This document shows, one piece after another, positions 7,590-15,264 of a stretch of DNA of 23,921 nt. Location: the IMG/VR virus record IMGVR_UViG_3300043294_000486, positions 1-23,921 of that record. One strand, 5' to 3'. This stretch comes from a virus. The notes under the pieces are model-generated. The model ran no database searches. It saw nothing but the letters and a program-made list of their open reading frames with translations, and was not told the origin of the DNA. Position 1 is the first letter of the stretch. Every line of letters starts with the position of its first letter. Position numbers and translations under genes: made by a program.

Positions 7590-8903
7590 ATGAGACTATC
7601 CGCCAAAAAGGTCGCCAAGATTAAATCGCACATCCTAAGCGGCATCAAGCAGCCGGATATCGCTAGGCAATTCAAAGTCAGCCGTTCGGTGATTTCGGAC
7701 ATTGCCACCGGGCGGATTCACAAGGACATTCCTTGGCCGGATGGAAAACCCTGTCCGAAAAAGGCCGGAGGCCAGCGGAAGCCCATCGGCGATTATGATC
7801 CGACCGACGCGCGGATCATGGAACTGGAAAGCGAGATCGTCCATCTAACGGAAGAACGCAACAGAGAGCGTGCCAAAGTCAAGGCTGGAGCCAAAATCGC
7901 CGGATTGTTCAAGGCCATCGTTGTGGAAATGGACCGGCGTGTCACGCCCTTCTCGGCCTTGCCCACGGCCATTGACTTCCGCCGCAAGGCCCAAATCGTG
8001 GAACACTGCGCTTTGCACCTGAGCGACGGCCACCACGATCAAGTAATCCGCCCCGAACAGGTCAACGGCTTCGAGGAGTATAATTTCCCCATCTCCTGCG
8101 CGCGTGGCGAGCGACTGGTGGAAACGGTCATTGAATGGACGCAGGACACGCTCGCGCCGAAATTCTATTTTCCCGTCCTCTGGGTATTGGCATACGGAGA
8201 TCATTCGAGTGGCGAGATTCACAAGGCTTGCGAGCGATCATATTATCGCAATCAGTTTAAGAATTGCCTTGCCATCGGCCAGCTTCACGCCTTGATGTAC
8301 CGGGATTTTGCCCGGCACTTCGAGCAGGTCAACGTTCTGTATCTTTCCGGCAATCATGGGAGGCGGACCCCGAAGAAAGACTATTATGGTGCCAACGACA
8401 ATTGGGATTATCTCATTGCCGAAATTGCCCGGCTCCACTGCCGCGAGATTGGAAACATCCATTTCCAGATTCCTGATGCGTGGTCGGTCAATGTCAATAT
8501 CAATGGCGTCGGTTTCAACATTGCGCACGGCGATGATTGCCGCAGCAGTCTCGGCATTCCCTGGTATGGCTTGGTTCGCCGCCAGAAGGGCTTGATTGCT
8601 CTGGGTGCAGCCGCTGGCAACCAGAGAGTGCGCTATCACTGCGTCGGCCATCATCATTCGGCCAGCACCCTGTCCGACATAGACGGCGAACTGATGATAA
8701 ACGGAGCTTGGCTGGGAACCGATCCTTTTGCCTACAACTCTCTGGCGACCTATCGGGAGCCGGCCCAATGGCTGCACGGTGTCAATCCCAAGTACGGAAT
8801 CACCTGGAGGCTAGACTGCAAACTGCGGCATCCAAATGAGAAACAAGGGCCGAAGCGCTATCTTCTCGACGGCGGCCGCGAGGTCGGTCCCTTGGAGGTT
8901 TAG
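7590..8903 (+). CDS. Helix-turn-helix / calcineurin-like metallophosphatase fusion
   Basis: 437 residues from ATG 7590. The frame can be extended to a TTG at 7524, but that extension has no ribosome site and reads poorly. Residues 1-50 form a resolvase/homeodomain-type HTH (core about 18-40), and about 75-110 looks coiled-coil. The rest is a metallophosphatase domain with all metal-ligand motifs: SDGHH (D146, H148), GDH (D204), GNH (N255, H256), AHGD (H313) and GHHH (H354, H356). The family includes SbcD/Mre11-type nucleases and other phosphodiesterases. A DNA-reading HTH on such a domain suggests a nuclease or end-processing enzyme that is sequence- or partner-guided. The substrate is not known. 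Confidence 0.85.
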   Translation: MRLSAKKVAKIKSHILSGIKQPDIARQFKVSRSVISDIATGRIHKDIPWPDGKPCPKKAGGQRKPIGDYDPTDARIMELESEIVHLTEERNRERAKVKAGAKIAGLFKAIVVEMDRRVTPFSALPTAIDFRRKAQIVEHCALHLSDGHHDQVIRPEQVNGFEEYNFPISCARGERLVETVIEWTQDTLAPKFYFPVLWVLAYGDHSSGEIHKACERSYYRNQFKNCLAIGQLHALMYRDFARHFEQVNVLYLSGNHGRRTPKKDYYGANDNWDYLIAEIARLHCREIGNIHFQIPDAWSVNVNINGVGFNIAHGDDCRSSLGIPWYGLVRRQKGLIALGAAAGNQRVRYHCVGHHHSASTLSDIDGELMINGAWLGTDPFAYNSLATYREPAQWLHGVNPKYGITWRLDCKLRHPNEKQGPKRYLLDGGREVGPLEV

Positions 8904-8912
8904 GCGAAAGGC

Positions 8913-8951
8913 ATGAAATTGCCAAAGCACGTCAAGAAGTACAGGAATTAG
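8913..8951 (+). CDS. Possible 12-residue micro-ORF
   Basis: ATG 8913 to TAG 8951 encodes MKLPKHVKKYRN. It fills the only gap between the metallophosphatase and the next gene. Its first six residues resemble the start of the nuclease at 17025 (MRLPKH). An AAAGG sits too close to the ATG for good initiation. It could be a leader peptide, the remnant of a longer gene, or chance. Confidence 0.2.
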   Translation: MKLPKHVKKYRN

Positions 8952-8958
8952 ATGCTTT

Positions 8959-9171
8959 ATGTCAAAGCGCGTGGGGCGGCACACGATCGAGCATTGGCGG
9001 GACGGCGAATTGCTGGAGAAAGTCGAACTTACCGCAGATATTATCCAGCGCCACGAAGACGGCACCGCTTGTGTTGTGATCCCAGCCGGATTTATTGAAT
9101 TGGCCACCAGCGACCAGTTGCGCTTTAACTGCGATGGATTGATTGACTTGCTAGGGGAAAATCCCCAATGA
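8959..9171 (+). CDS. Small unknown protein
   Basis: A 70-residue, soluble, acidic protein with alternating charged and hydrophobic residues suggesting a small beta-rich fold. It has no cysteine pairs beyond two isolated Cys and no membrane segment. The ribosome site is weak (AGGA about 12 nt upstream). The stop overlaps the next start (ATGA at 9168-9171), which supports it as a real coupled gene. Function unknown. Confidence 0.6.
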   Translation: MSKRVGRHTIEHWRDGELLEKVELTADIIQRHEDGTACVVIPAGFIELATSDQLRFNCDGLIDLLGENPQ

Positions 9172-9800
9172 CCACGGAAGATGAACGCAGGCGCAATCGG
9201 GAAAAACAAAAACGATTTCAAAAAAGACACCCAGGATACAATGATTACTATTGCAAGCGAAAAAGGTTGCTGAATCCCCAACCCAAAAAATACTCCGCTC
9301 AGCATCGCACTTTCGAGCTTGCCGACCCGCGCGATCAGGATCGCCTTCCATGCATTGTGGGCTATTGCAAGATCACGACGTTTCCAGTTTGGTCTGCGCT
9401 ATGGGCGGTCAAGGATATAAGCAACAGCCGTTGGGCGGCGTGGTTTCGTGAACTGGCCGCCCTAGGCTTAATGCCCGTCGAGCGTTTGGGATGGTCGTGC
9501 GGATCAATTATCCCGATAAGCATGAATCTCGCCCATCGCCTGGTGGTAATGCGCATTGCGCAAATCAACAGATTGAGCACCGGTAACCCCTTTACCGCTC
9601 CTTCCTGGCTGCTCCGCGATATCGATGTTGGAAAGGTACGCAGTTATCCCGTGGGCAGAGTCTATCCCGACGGGCGGGTCGAGCGCTTTGCGAGCATAAA
9701 GAAAGCCGTCAGAATAACCGGCTACGTTCCGTTCAGGATAAATTACTGGATACACATCGCCGGGCGCAGTTCGGACGGCTGCATCTGGTTCGACGATTAA
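9168..9800 (+). CDS. Unknown protein with a basic N-terminus and a C-terminal NUMOD1-like DNA-binding motif
   Basis: 210 residues. The first 35 residues are very basic and Arg/Lys/Glu-rich, likely helical and nucleic-acid binding. The last 45 (about 165-210) read DGRVERFASIKKA, then a helical segment, then DGCIWFDD. This pattern matches the NUMOD1-type helix-turn-helix units found at the ends of HNH and GIY-YIG homing endonucleases. I see no HNH, GIY-YIG or LAGLIDADG catalytic motif, so it is either a DNA-binding protein without nuclease activity or a nuclease of a type I cannot recognise. It is coupled to the preceding gene by an ATGA overlap. Confidence 0.65.
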   Translation: MTTEDERRRNREKQKRFQKRHPGYNDYYCKRKRLLNPQPKKYSAQHRTFELADPRDQDRLPCIVGYCKITTFPVWSALWAVKDISNSRWAAWFRELAALGLMPVERLGWSCGSIIPISMNLAHRLVVMRIAQINRLSTGNPFTAPSWLLRDIDVGKVRSYPVGRVYPDGRVERFASIKKAVRITGYVPFRINYWIHIAGRSSDGCIWFDD

Positions 9801-9820
9801 AAAACTGCCGCAGAGTCTTT

Positions 9821-10237
9821 ATGGAGCCATTTCAACCTTACCGCCTGGATGACGAAGGTCGCGCCAAACGGTTGAAGGAATTGACCAACACTGAGAATCC
9901 GACAAGTCTGGAAGGAGAGATCGCCGCTCTTCGACTTTTATGCGAAGAAGCCTTGAATGCTGGACAGGCCCGGACCGCTATGGAATTGATGCGGGTCATC
10001 GGCCAGCTTTCTCACGCCACCGAGGATGCGAAATTCCGGCGCGGCGAGCTTCTCAGCCGGGTGGCCGTCTTGAGCGTCGCCCGGCAATTCGTAGAGGCTC
10101 TGTCAAATGGCGTGGCCGGTCGCTTCGATGGTTGGGAAGAAGTCATAGCCAATGTCAATCGGCGAGTATTGTCGATCGTCAGTGAAGCCCGCAATCCCGA
10201 AGCGAATGAAATCGACGCGGCAAAAACGCCCGAGTAG
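9821..10237 (+). CDS. Small helical unknown protein
   Basis: 138 residues, almost entirely predicted helix (runs such as LEGEIAALRLLCEEAL and RRGELLSRVAVLSVARQ). Small helical proteins of this length and charge occur in phages as terminase small subunit-like or DNA-packaging factors, but I see no diagnostic HTH, so this stays open. After its TAG (10235-10237) the same reading frame stays open for 38 codons into the ATG of the next gene at 10352. A stop-codon readthrough would therefore fuse the two proteins. Confidence 0.65.
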   Translation: MEPFQPYRLDDEGRAKRLKELTNTENPTSLEGEIAALRLLCEEALNAGQARTAMELMRVIGQLSHATEDAKFRRGELLSRVAVLSVARQFVEALSNGVAGRFDGWEEVIANVNRRVLSIVSEARNPEANEIDAAKTPE

Positions 10238-10280
10238 CCGGACTGTGCGGACGATTCTGAGTTTAACGACCTTCTTCTCG

Positions 10281-10331
10281 AAGAATTCCTGAAAAACTCT
10301 GCAACAAGTTTCCTCTTCCTCCGGTATAAGG
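10281..10331 (+). promoter_or_regulatory. Promoter-like element, copy A
   Basis: AAGAATT (10281), CTGAAA, TGCAACAA (10300-10307), a 15-bp spacer, then GGTATAAGG (10323-10331). The same string with identical spacer length and one change in the last block occurs at 20370-20419. The layout (AAC-containing -35, short spacer, TATAAG-like -10) suggests a promoter for an alternative sigma factor. GGGAG follows before the ATG at 10352. It would start the polymerase operon. Confidence 0.5.
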
Positions 10332-10351
10332 GCACCGGGAGAAAACGTCTT

Positions 10352-10723
10352 ATGACCAACAGCGCTCTACAAACGTCGAAAGAAGCCCTTGCTGCCTTGG
10401 CATCTGAGCCGAGCCTTGATCTGGCACGTCAACGATCAAGAACGCACGTCTCTCTGGAGACCACGGACTATTCATACCGGTTGACGTTGCTCAACGAGCG
10501 CTTGCTTAAGGTGGAGATCGTCTCCAACGATCGGCGCATTGGCGTCCGATCCATCGGCTTCTTTGAAAGGTCTGTGTATGACGAAGAGGGCAGCGTGTTC
10601 TTGGCCGGGCGGATCGTTTCGGGCATGAGGATGCAAATCCGATTTGCCAATGGAGTGTTTTGCAGTCGGCCTGTTGTCTCGGCTACGGTTTGCGGGGACG
10701 GATGGCATTATCGAGTCTTTTAA
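10352..10723 (+). CDS. Small unknown protein upstream of the polymerase
   Basis: A 123-residue, soluble, basic protein. The first 35 residues look helical and the remainder is beta-strand-rich with alternating hydrophobic and charged residues, ending GDGWHYRVF. The start at ATG 10352 is supported by GGGAG at 10337-10341. No domain recognised. Its place between a promoter-like site and the polymerase suggests a replication accessory or regulatory role; this is context only. The frame is open upstream to the stop of the preceding gene. Confidence 0.6.
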   Translation: MTNSALQTSKEALAALASEPSLDLARQRSRTHVSLETTDYSYRLTLLNERLLKVEIVSNDRRIGVRSIGFFERSVYDEEGSVFLAGRIVSGMRMQIRFANGVFCSRPVVSATVCGDGWHYRVF

Positions 10724-10735
10724 CAAGTATTTCAC

Positions 10736-13048
10736 ATGGGCAAATGCTACCTCGATACTGAAACCTGCGGATTACATGGATTTGTAGTCCTGATCCAGTA
10801 TGCCATCGATGATGGGCCGATCACCATCTACGACGTATGGAAACACCCGATTAGTGAAACGCTCGCCCTGATCGAACGGCTCTGCGAATACACCGTCGTC
10901 GGCTTTAATCTCTCCTTCGATTGGTTCCACCTTGCCAAGTGTTACACAGTATTTCTACTCTGCCCGCGCGAATGGATTCCCGAGGAGCACATAGATGAGA
11001 TTGCTCTAAAGGAACCCGAAGCGCAAGAAGGCCCGTGCTTGAAACCTGCGGGGGCTTTGGACCTAATGCTTCACGCCCGCAAGGGACCGTATCAATCGCT
11101 AATGGCCCGCGACGACGTGCGGATCAAAAAAGTACCCACGGCATTGGCCCTGGCCCTGGCACAGGAACTGGAAAAGCGGGTCGAATTGGATGGAATCTAT
11201 TTTGCTAAGTCGGCTGACAGGGATGCTCCGCGATGGAAGGTGTTTGACCTCAAACGGCGTGACGGCGAAATTGATCCGAATTTCAAAGACGTAGTGTTGA
11301 AATTCAATCCCGCCGGGGGATTAAAATTTCTGGCCGAATACGCAATGGACTATGTGCCAAAATATCATTACAAGGACGTGGAACCGGATGGGCGGCCGAT
11401 CGAATTAGGTTACGCGCCGACGGCGCTTGCCGTGTCTTCGCCCGAGCGGAATTGGGCATTCCACACTGACGATAAGATTTGTGGCTATGCTTGGCCCGGC
11501 GTTATCAAAAGCCACATCGAACATTGGGCAAATCGTTTGGACGCCAGGGATTATGCCTCGGGCGACGTAGTTTACACCCGTGCGCTGGACGCCCATTTCA
11601 ATTATCCAGAACCAAACGATGATGATTCCATTCTGGCCTGTATGGTGGCTGTGGTCCGCTGGCACGGCTTCCAGATTGACATCGCAGGCATCAGACAGTT
11701 ATTGGCCAGCGCCCGGGAAACCGTTGCCCACTCGCCGATAAACTGCAACAAGCCGTCTGAAGTCCGTGCATACATTTATGAGTGCATGGACGACACGGAG
11801 AAGATCATCCTTGAGGAAAGCACGAAAAAAGCCCATCTGGAAAGCCTTCTGAATTGGGAGGTCGCCGAGCGCGAAGAATGTTCAAAGTGCGAAGGCACAG
11901 GCTGTCTGCGTTGTAACGACGGCTTTTTGGAAGCTGGAAAACACCCTGCCGCCACGCGGGCCAAGGACATTCTGGAGGTGAAAATCGCGGCCAAGCAGGT
12001 GGAGTTATACACAAAACTGCTCCGCGCCAAGAAGTTTCACGCCTCGTTTGTGGTCATCGGCACGCTGTCCAGCCGGATGGCTGGGGCGGACGGCCTTAAT
12101 CCGCAAGGCATCGCCCACAGCAAGGAAATCCGCCGCATGTTCCCCTTGGCATGGGACGGAATGCGATTGAGCCTGGGCGATTTTTCCGCCTTTGAAGTGA
12201 CGCTGGCAGACGCGGTTTACAACGACCCCAATCTGCGGCGTGATTTGCTGTCTGGCAAAAAAATCCACGCTCTGTTCGGCATGTCTTTATCCGGGAAGAC
12301 TTATGAGGAAGTCTGTGCCTCGAAAGGCTCCGAAGAAGATTGGTACGACAAGGGCAAGCGCGGCGTGTTCGCCCTGGTGTATGGCGGCGACTGGAATACT
12401 CTGGTGCAAAAACTCGGTGTGCCGGAGACCCGCGCCAAAACGGCTTATGAAGACTTTGTGAAGCGCTACCCCGGCATCGAAAAGGCCAGGCAAAAGACAT
12501 TCAATGCCTTTTGTTCAATGCGCCAGCCTGCAGGGATCGGTTCGGCCGTCATTTGGGCAAACCCAGCGGACTATTGTGAGACGTTTCTGGGTTTCCGCCG
12601 CTACTTCACTTTGGAAAACGCCATTTGCAGGGCGCTCTTCGACCTGGCCCGAAAGCCGCCCAGGGAGTGGAAAGACTGTCAAATCAAAGTTGTGCGTCGA
12701 GATCGCGTGCAGACTGCCGGTGGCGCGGTGTCAAGTGCCTTGTACGGAGCCGCGTTTCAGATGCAGGCCGCCAACATGCGGGCGGCCGCGAACCATGAAA
12801 TCCAGTCACCCGGCGCGCAGATCACCAAATCCGTGCAGCGCCGCATCTGGGATTTGCAGCCGGCGGGAATCAATGATTGGCGCGTGGCCCCGATAAATGT
12901 GCATAACGAGATACTGTGCGTCCATGTGCCTGAAATGGCTGAGGCAATTGAAAGAACGGTGCTGGACCGCGTGGAATCGTTCCGCGAAAAAGTGCCGCTC
13001 ATTGCAATGGACTGGCAGCAAAATGCGGGAACATGGGCTGACAAATGA
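10736..13048 (+). CDS. Family A (PolI-type) phage DNA polymerase with 3'-5' exonuclease
   Basis: 770 residues. The exonuclease domain has D7/E9 (LDTETCG), D62 (NLSFDWF) and YASGD (Y273, D277). A zinc-knuckle-like insert CSKCEGTGCLRC (C382, C385, C390, C393) separates it from the polymerase domain. Motif A is GDFSAFE (D482, E487). Motif B is KRGVFALVYG (K541, F545, Y549). Motif C reads VHNEI, with Asn724 where family members have the second catalytic Asp (normally HDE). The rest looks intact, so the change is worth checking. It should be the element's replicative polymerase, working with the primase at 1-1695. The ribosome site is weak. The stop overlaps the next start (ATGA). Confidence 0.92.
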   Translation: MGKCYLDTETCGLHGFVVLIQYAIDDGPITIYDVWKHPISETLALIERLCEYTVVGFNLSFDWFHLAKCYTVFLLCPREWIPEEHIDEIALKEPEAQEGPCLKPAGALDLMLHARKGPYQSLMARDDVRIKKVPTALALALAQELEKRVELDGIYFAKSADRDAPRWKVFDLKRRDGEIDPNFKDVVLKFNPAGGLKFLAEYAMDYVPKYHYKDVEPDGRPIELGYAPTALAVSSPERNWAFHTDDKICGYAWPGVIKSHIEHWANRLDARDYASGDVVYTRALDAHFNYPEPNDDDSILACMVAVVRWHGFQIDIAGIRQLLASARETVAHSPINCNKPSEVRAYIYECMDDTEKIILEESTKKAHLESLLNWEVAEREECSKCEGTGCLRCNDGFLEAGKHPAATRAKDILEVKIAAKQVELYTKLLRAKKFHASFVVIGTLSSRMAGADGLNPQGIAHSKEIRRMFPLAWDGMRLSLGDFSAFEVTLADAVYNDPNLRRDLLSGKKIHALFGMSLSGKTYEEVCASKGSEEDWYDKGKRGVFALVYGGDWNTLVQKLGVPETRAKTAYEDFVKRYPGIEKARQKTFNAFCSMRQPAGIGSAVIWANPADYCETFLGFRRYFTLENAICRALFDLARKPPREWKDCQIKVVRRDRVQTAGGAVSSALYGAAFQMQAANMRAAANHEIQSPGAQITKSVQRRIWDLQPAGINDWRVAPINVHNEILCVHVPEMAEAIERTVLDRVESFREKVPLIAMDWQQNAGTWADK

Positions 13049-13434
13049 AGAAGATTCGCAGACCTAAGCACGGAGCAGAGTACAAAATCCAGCAAGCCTT
13101 GATCGCGCTGCTGGAAGCCCGAGGCTGGTTGGTAGAGCGGATGATCGGAAACGCCTTTCAAACAGGCGTTCCCGACTTATACTGCCACCATCCGAGATGG
13201 GGCTATCGCTGGATTGACGTGAAACAACCCAATAAATACACCTTTACAAAAGCACAAAAAAGGAAGTGGCCGAACTGGGAAAAGGCCGGCGTGGGAATCT
13301 GGATTCTCACAGCGGCCACGCAAGAGGAATACGACAAATTATTCGCTCCCCCGAACTTCAGACATTATTGGAAGAACTCCTGGGGCGAATTGCCGGACAT
13401 AGATGACCTTTTAGAACAGATTACTGATTCGTAA
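13045..13434 (+). CDS. VRR-NUC family nuclease
   Basis: 129 residues, a stand-alone VRR-NUC domain of the PD-(D/E)XK fold: E12 in the first helix, GVPDLY with D44, and DVK (D58, K60), followed by a helix with KAQKRKW. Phage VRR-NUC proteins are structure-specific nucleases, the best-studied relative being the FAN1 catalytic domain, and often sit beside helicase and polymerase genes as here. It probably resolves branched replication intermediates. It is coupled to the polymerase by an ATGA overlap at 13045-13048. Confidence 0.88.
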   Translation: MKKIRRPKHGAEYKIQQALIALLEARGWLVERMIGNAFQTGVPDLYCHHPRWGYRWIDVKQPNKYTFTKAQKRKWPNWEKAGVGIWILTAATQEEYDKLFAPPNFRHYWKNSWGELPDIDDLLEQITDS

Positions 13435-13467
13435 CGCTGCATTCGCGGCCATTTTTGAAAACTATCC

Positions 13468-14115
13468 ATGATTTTCTGCGCTCGAAATATGCGCTTACAA
13501 CAACCAAACCGCTGGTCATGTCTGCCGACAGCTTTTGCAATGGCCGTGGACATATCGGTGAAGGAATTCATTCGCCGCATCGGCCACGATGGGAGCAAAA
13601 TTGCGTTTCCGACCCAACCTGAGCCGACGTGCAGACGAGGATTCCACATCCAGGAGTGCATTCACGTCGCGCACCAATCGGGCTATGCGGTCACTCCCAT
13701 TGAACTTTTTCCACGCCACGCGCCATCGCTGTCAGTGGAACCGGTTACAGTTTTGTTCGGCGACGAAGAGACCAATCTGGAACGCTTTGCAGCCATTGTC
13801 AATTCAGGGCGCGGAGTAATTACAGGACACGGCCGCCATTGCTGCCATGCCGTGGCTTACAACAGAGGCACCATTTATGACCCAAATGGCAGCGTTTATC
13901 GCTTTTCTCCGTCCAAATGTGAGTCCGAGGGATTCATCGGGACTTGCGCTTGGAATGTAAATGCCATCCATCAAAACCTCAACCTTTGTTTCAACATCCA
14001 TGAAATACAACCACGAATTAAAAGCCAATCTGCAAGCTGTATGCGACACGAACACGGACGCTACGGAAAACGACCGACTCTATCATCTTCTCGTAGACGG
14101 CGACGAGTCGGCTAA
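13468..14115 (+). CDS. C39-like (papain-fold) cysteine peptidase
   Basis: 215 residues. Cys18 follows an oxyanion Gln (QPNRWSC, Q12), His127 lies in RHCCHAVAY and Asp138 in YDPNG, which is the C39/papain-like order. No signal peptide or ABC-transporter domain is present, so it should act in the cytoplasm, perhaps on a leader peptide or host protein. ATG 13489 (residue 8) is an alternative start; neither has a strong ribosome site. The reading frame overlaps the sigma factor gene by 155 nt. The overlapped tail is Arg/Ser-rich and of low quality, so a frameshift near 13950 or a true long overlap are both possible. Confidence 0.65.
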   Translation: MIFCARNMRLQQPNRWSCLPTAFAMAVDISVKEFIRRIGHDGSKIAFPTQPEPTCRRGFHIQECIHVAHQSGYAVTPIELFPRHAPSLSVEPVTVLFGDEETNLERFAAIVNSGRGVITGHGRHCCHAVAYNRGTIYDPNGSVYRFSPSKCESEGFIGTCAWNVNAIHQNLNLCFNIHEIQPRIKSQSASCMRHEHGRYGKRPTLSSSRRRRRVG

Positions 14116-14677
14116 AGAGCAAATGATCGTCAATAATCTGCCACTGGCCGCTTCATGCGCAGCATCTTACGTCGCCCGGCACCAGGAGTATTCGCATCTT
14201 CAAGACGATCTGATCGGCGAAGGCTTTCTTGCAATCGTGAACGCCGTCAACACGATACATCAGCGCACCAATAATGGGAACGGGCGCATCACTTCATACA
14301 TTATCAAGTGCATCCACAGGCACATTAACCGCTTCATCGACAAATCCCCGTTAATTCCCGCTTCTGCTAGGGCATTGCGCCGAGCGCGGCGTGACAAAAC
14401 GGCCTATCCCGCAATACCCAAGGTCACAGCTACGAAAGACGTAACCAGGGCGAAACTCAATACGTCGGCAGAGCCTATTGGAGTTGTAGAACTGCGGGAC
14501 ACCATCGATTCGTGCTGCTTATCGGCGGAGGACAGGGCAATAGTCGCCATGCGGCAGCGTGGTTCCACTTTCCAGGAAATCGCCGCAACCCTCGGCCTTT
14601 CGTGCAATACGACCCATCGGATGTACCTGGAGATCCAACATCGCTTCGACGCCAAGATGAAGGAATTGCAGCAATGA
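13961..14677 (+). CDS. Sigma-70 family RNA polymerase sigma factor
   Basis: 238 residues from ATG 13961 (a weak GGA 6 nt upstream); ATG 14000 is a possible later start. Region 2 is seen from about residue 40 to 130 (LQDDLIGEGFLAIVNAV, then ITSYIIKCIHRHINRFI). Region 4 is a helix-turn-helix at about 190-230 (LSAEDRAIV, then STFQEIAATLGLSCNT). There is no region 1.1 or 3, as in short alternative sigma factors. It should redirect host RNA polymerase to element promoters, plausibly the two similar sites at 10281 and 20370. Its start lies inside the cysteine-peptidase frame, and its stop overlaps the next gene (ATGA). Confidence 0.82.
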   Translation: MPSIKTSTFVSTSMKYNHELKANLQAVCDTNTDATENDRLYHLLVDGDESAKEQMIVNNLPLAASCAASYVARHQEYSHLQDDLIGEGFLAIVNAVNTIHQRTNNGNGRITSYIIKCIHRHINRFIDKSPLIPASARALRRARRDKTAYPAIPKVTATKDVTRAKLNTSAEPIGVVELRDTIDSCCLSAEDRAIVAMRQRGSTFQEIAATLGLSCNTTHRMYLEIQHRFDAKMKELQQ

Positions 14678-15264
14678 TCCGTCGCATTTTCATCGACCTG
14701 GACGACGTGTGCAACATATTCACCATGTATGCGCTACGTTCGGTCGGATGCCTTGTGAGGCTCGATTACGCTGATTATCCCGCAAAATGCGGATACGACA
14801 TCGTGGCCGCAGCCAACCATTTGTTCGAGGAACCGCGCTACACTGCAAAAACCTTCTGGGACGCCATTGCCCGCGACCTGTGGGCGACCATACCGCAATC
14901 CCCGATTTTCCCTTGGCTGATGGATACTGCGGAAAAACTTGTCGGCCGAGATAGGGTTTGCATTGCCACCACTCCCACGAAAGACCCGGACAGCCTCGCC
15001 GGCAAATTGGAATGGATTCACCGCAATATGCCCAGTTGGATGTGGCGTCAGTATGCCATCACGCCCAGAAAACACCTTCTGGCCAGACCTGATGCGCTGC
15101 TGATCGACGACAACCAGGAGAACATCGGCAATTTCATCGCTCACGGAGGGCATGGTGTCTTGGTCCCTCGGCCTTGGAACGATCTTTACGGCCGCGATCC
15201 ATTGAAACACCTGGATGAAGAACTCAGTCGCCTTTTCTCTCGATCTGCACAATCAGCGGCATGA
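14674..15264 (+). CDS. HAD-family phosphatase, 5'(3')-deoxyribonucleotidase-like
   Basis: 196 residues. The HAD nucleophile motif FIDLDDV (D8, D10) is at the very N-terminus, a Thr-rich motif IATTPTKD lies mid-protein, and LLIDDNQENI supplies the C-terminal acidic pair. Together these match the short 5'-nucleotidase type C group that dephosphorylates deoxynucleoside monophosphates. A role in adjusting nucleotide pools during replication fits the neighbouring polymerase. ATG 14674 has AAGGA upstream and overlaps the sigma stop. The longer frame from 14512 lies inside the sigma gene and is a shadow. Confidence 0.8.
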   Translation: MIRRIFIDLDDVCNIFTMYALRSVGCLVRLDYADYPAKCGYDIVAAANHLFEEPRYTAKTFWDAIARDLWATIPQSPIFPWLMDTAEKLVGRDRVCIATTPTKDPDSLAGKLEWIHRNMPSWMWRQYAITPRKHLLARPDALLIDDNQENIGNFIAHGGHGVLVPRPWNDLYGRDPLKHLDEELSRLFSRSAQSAA

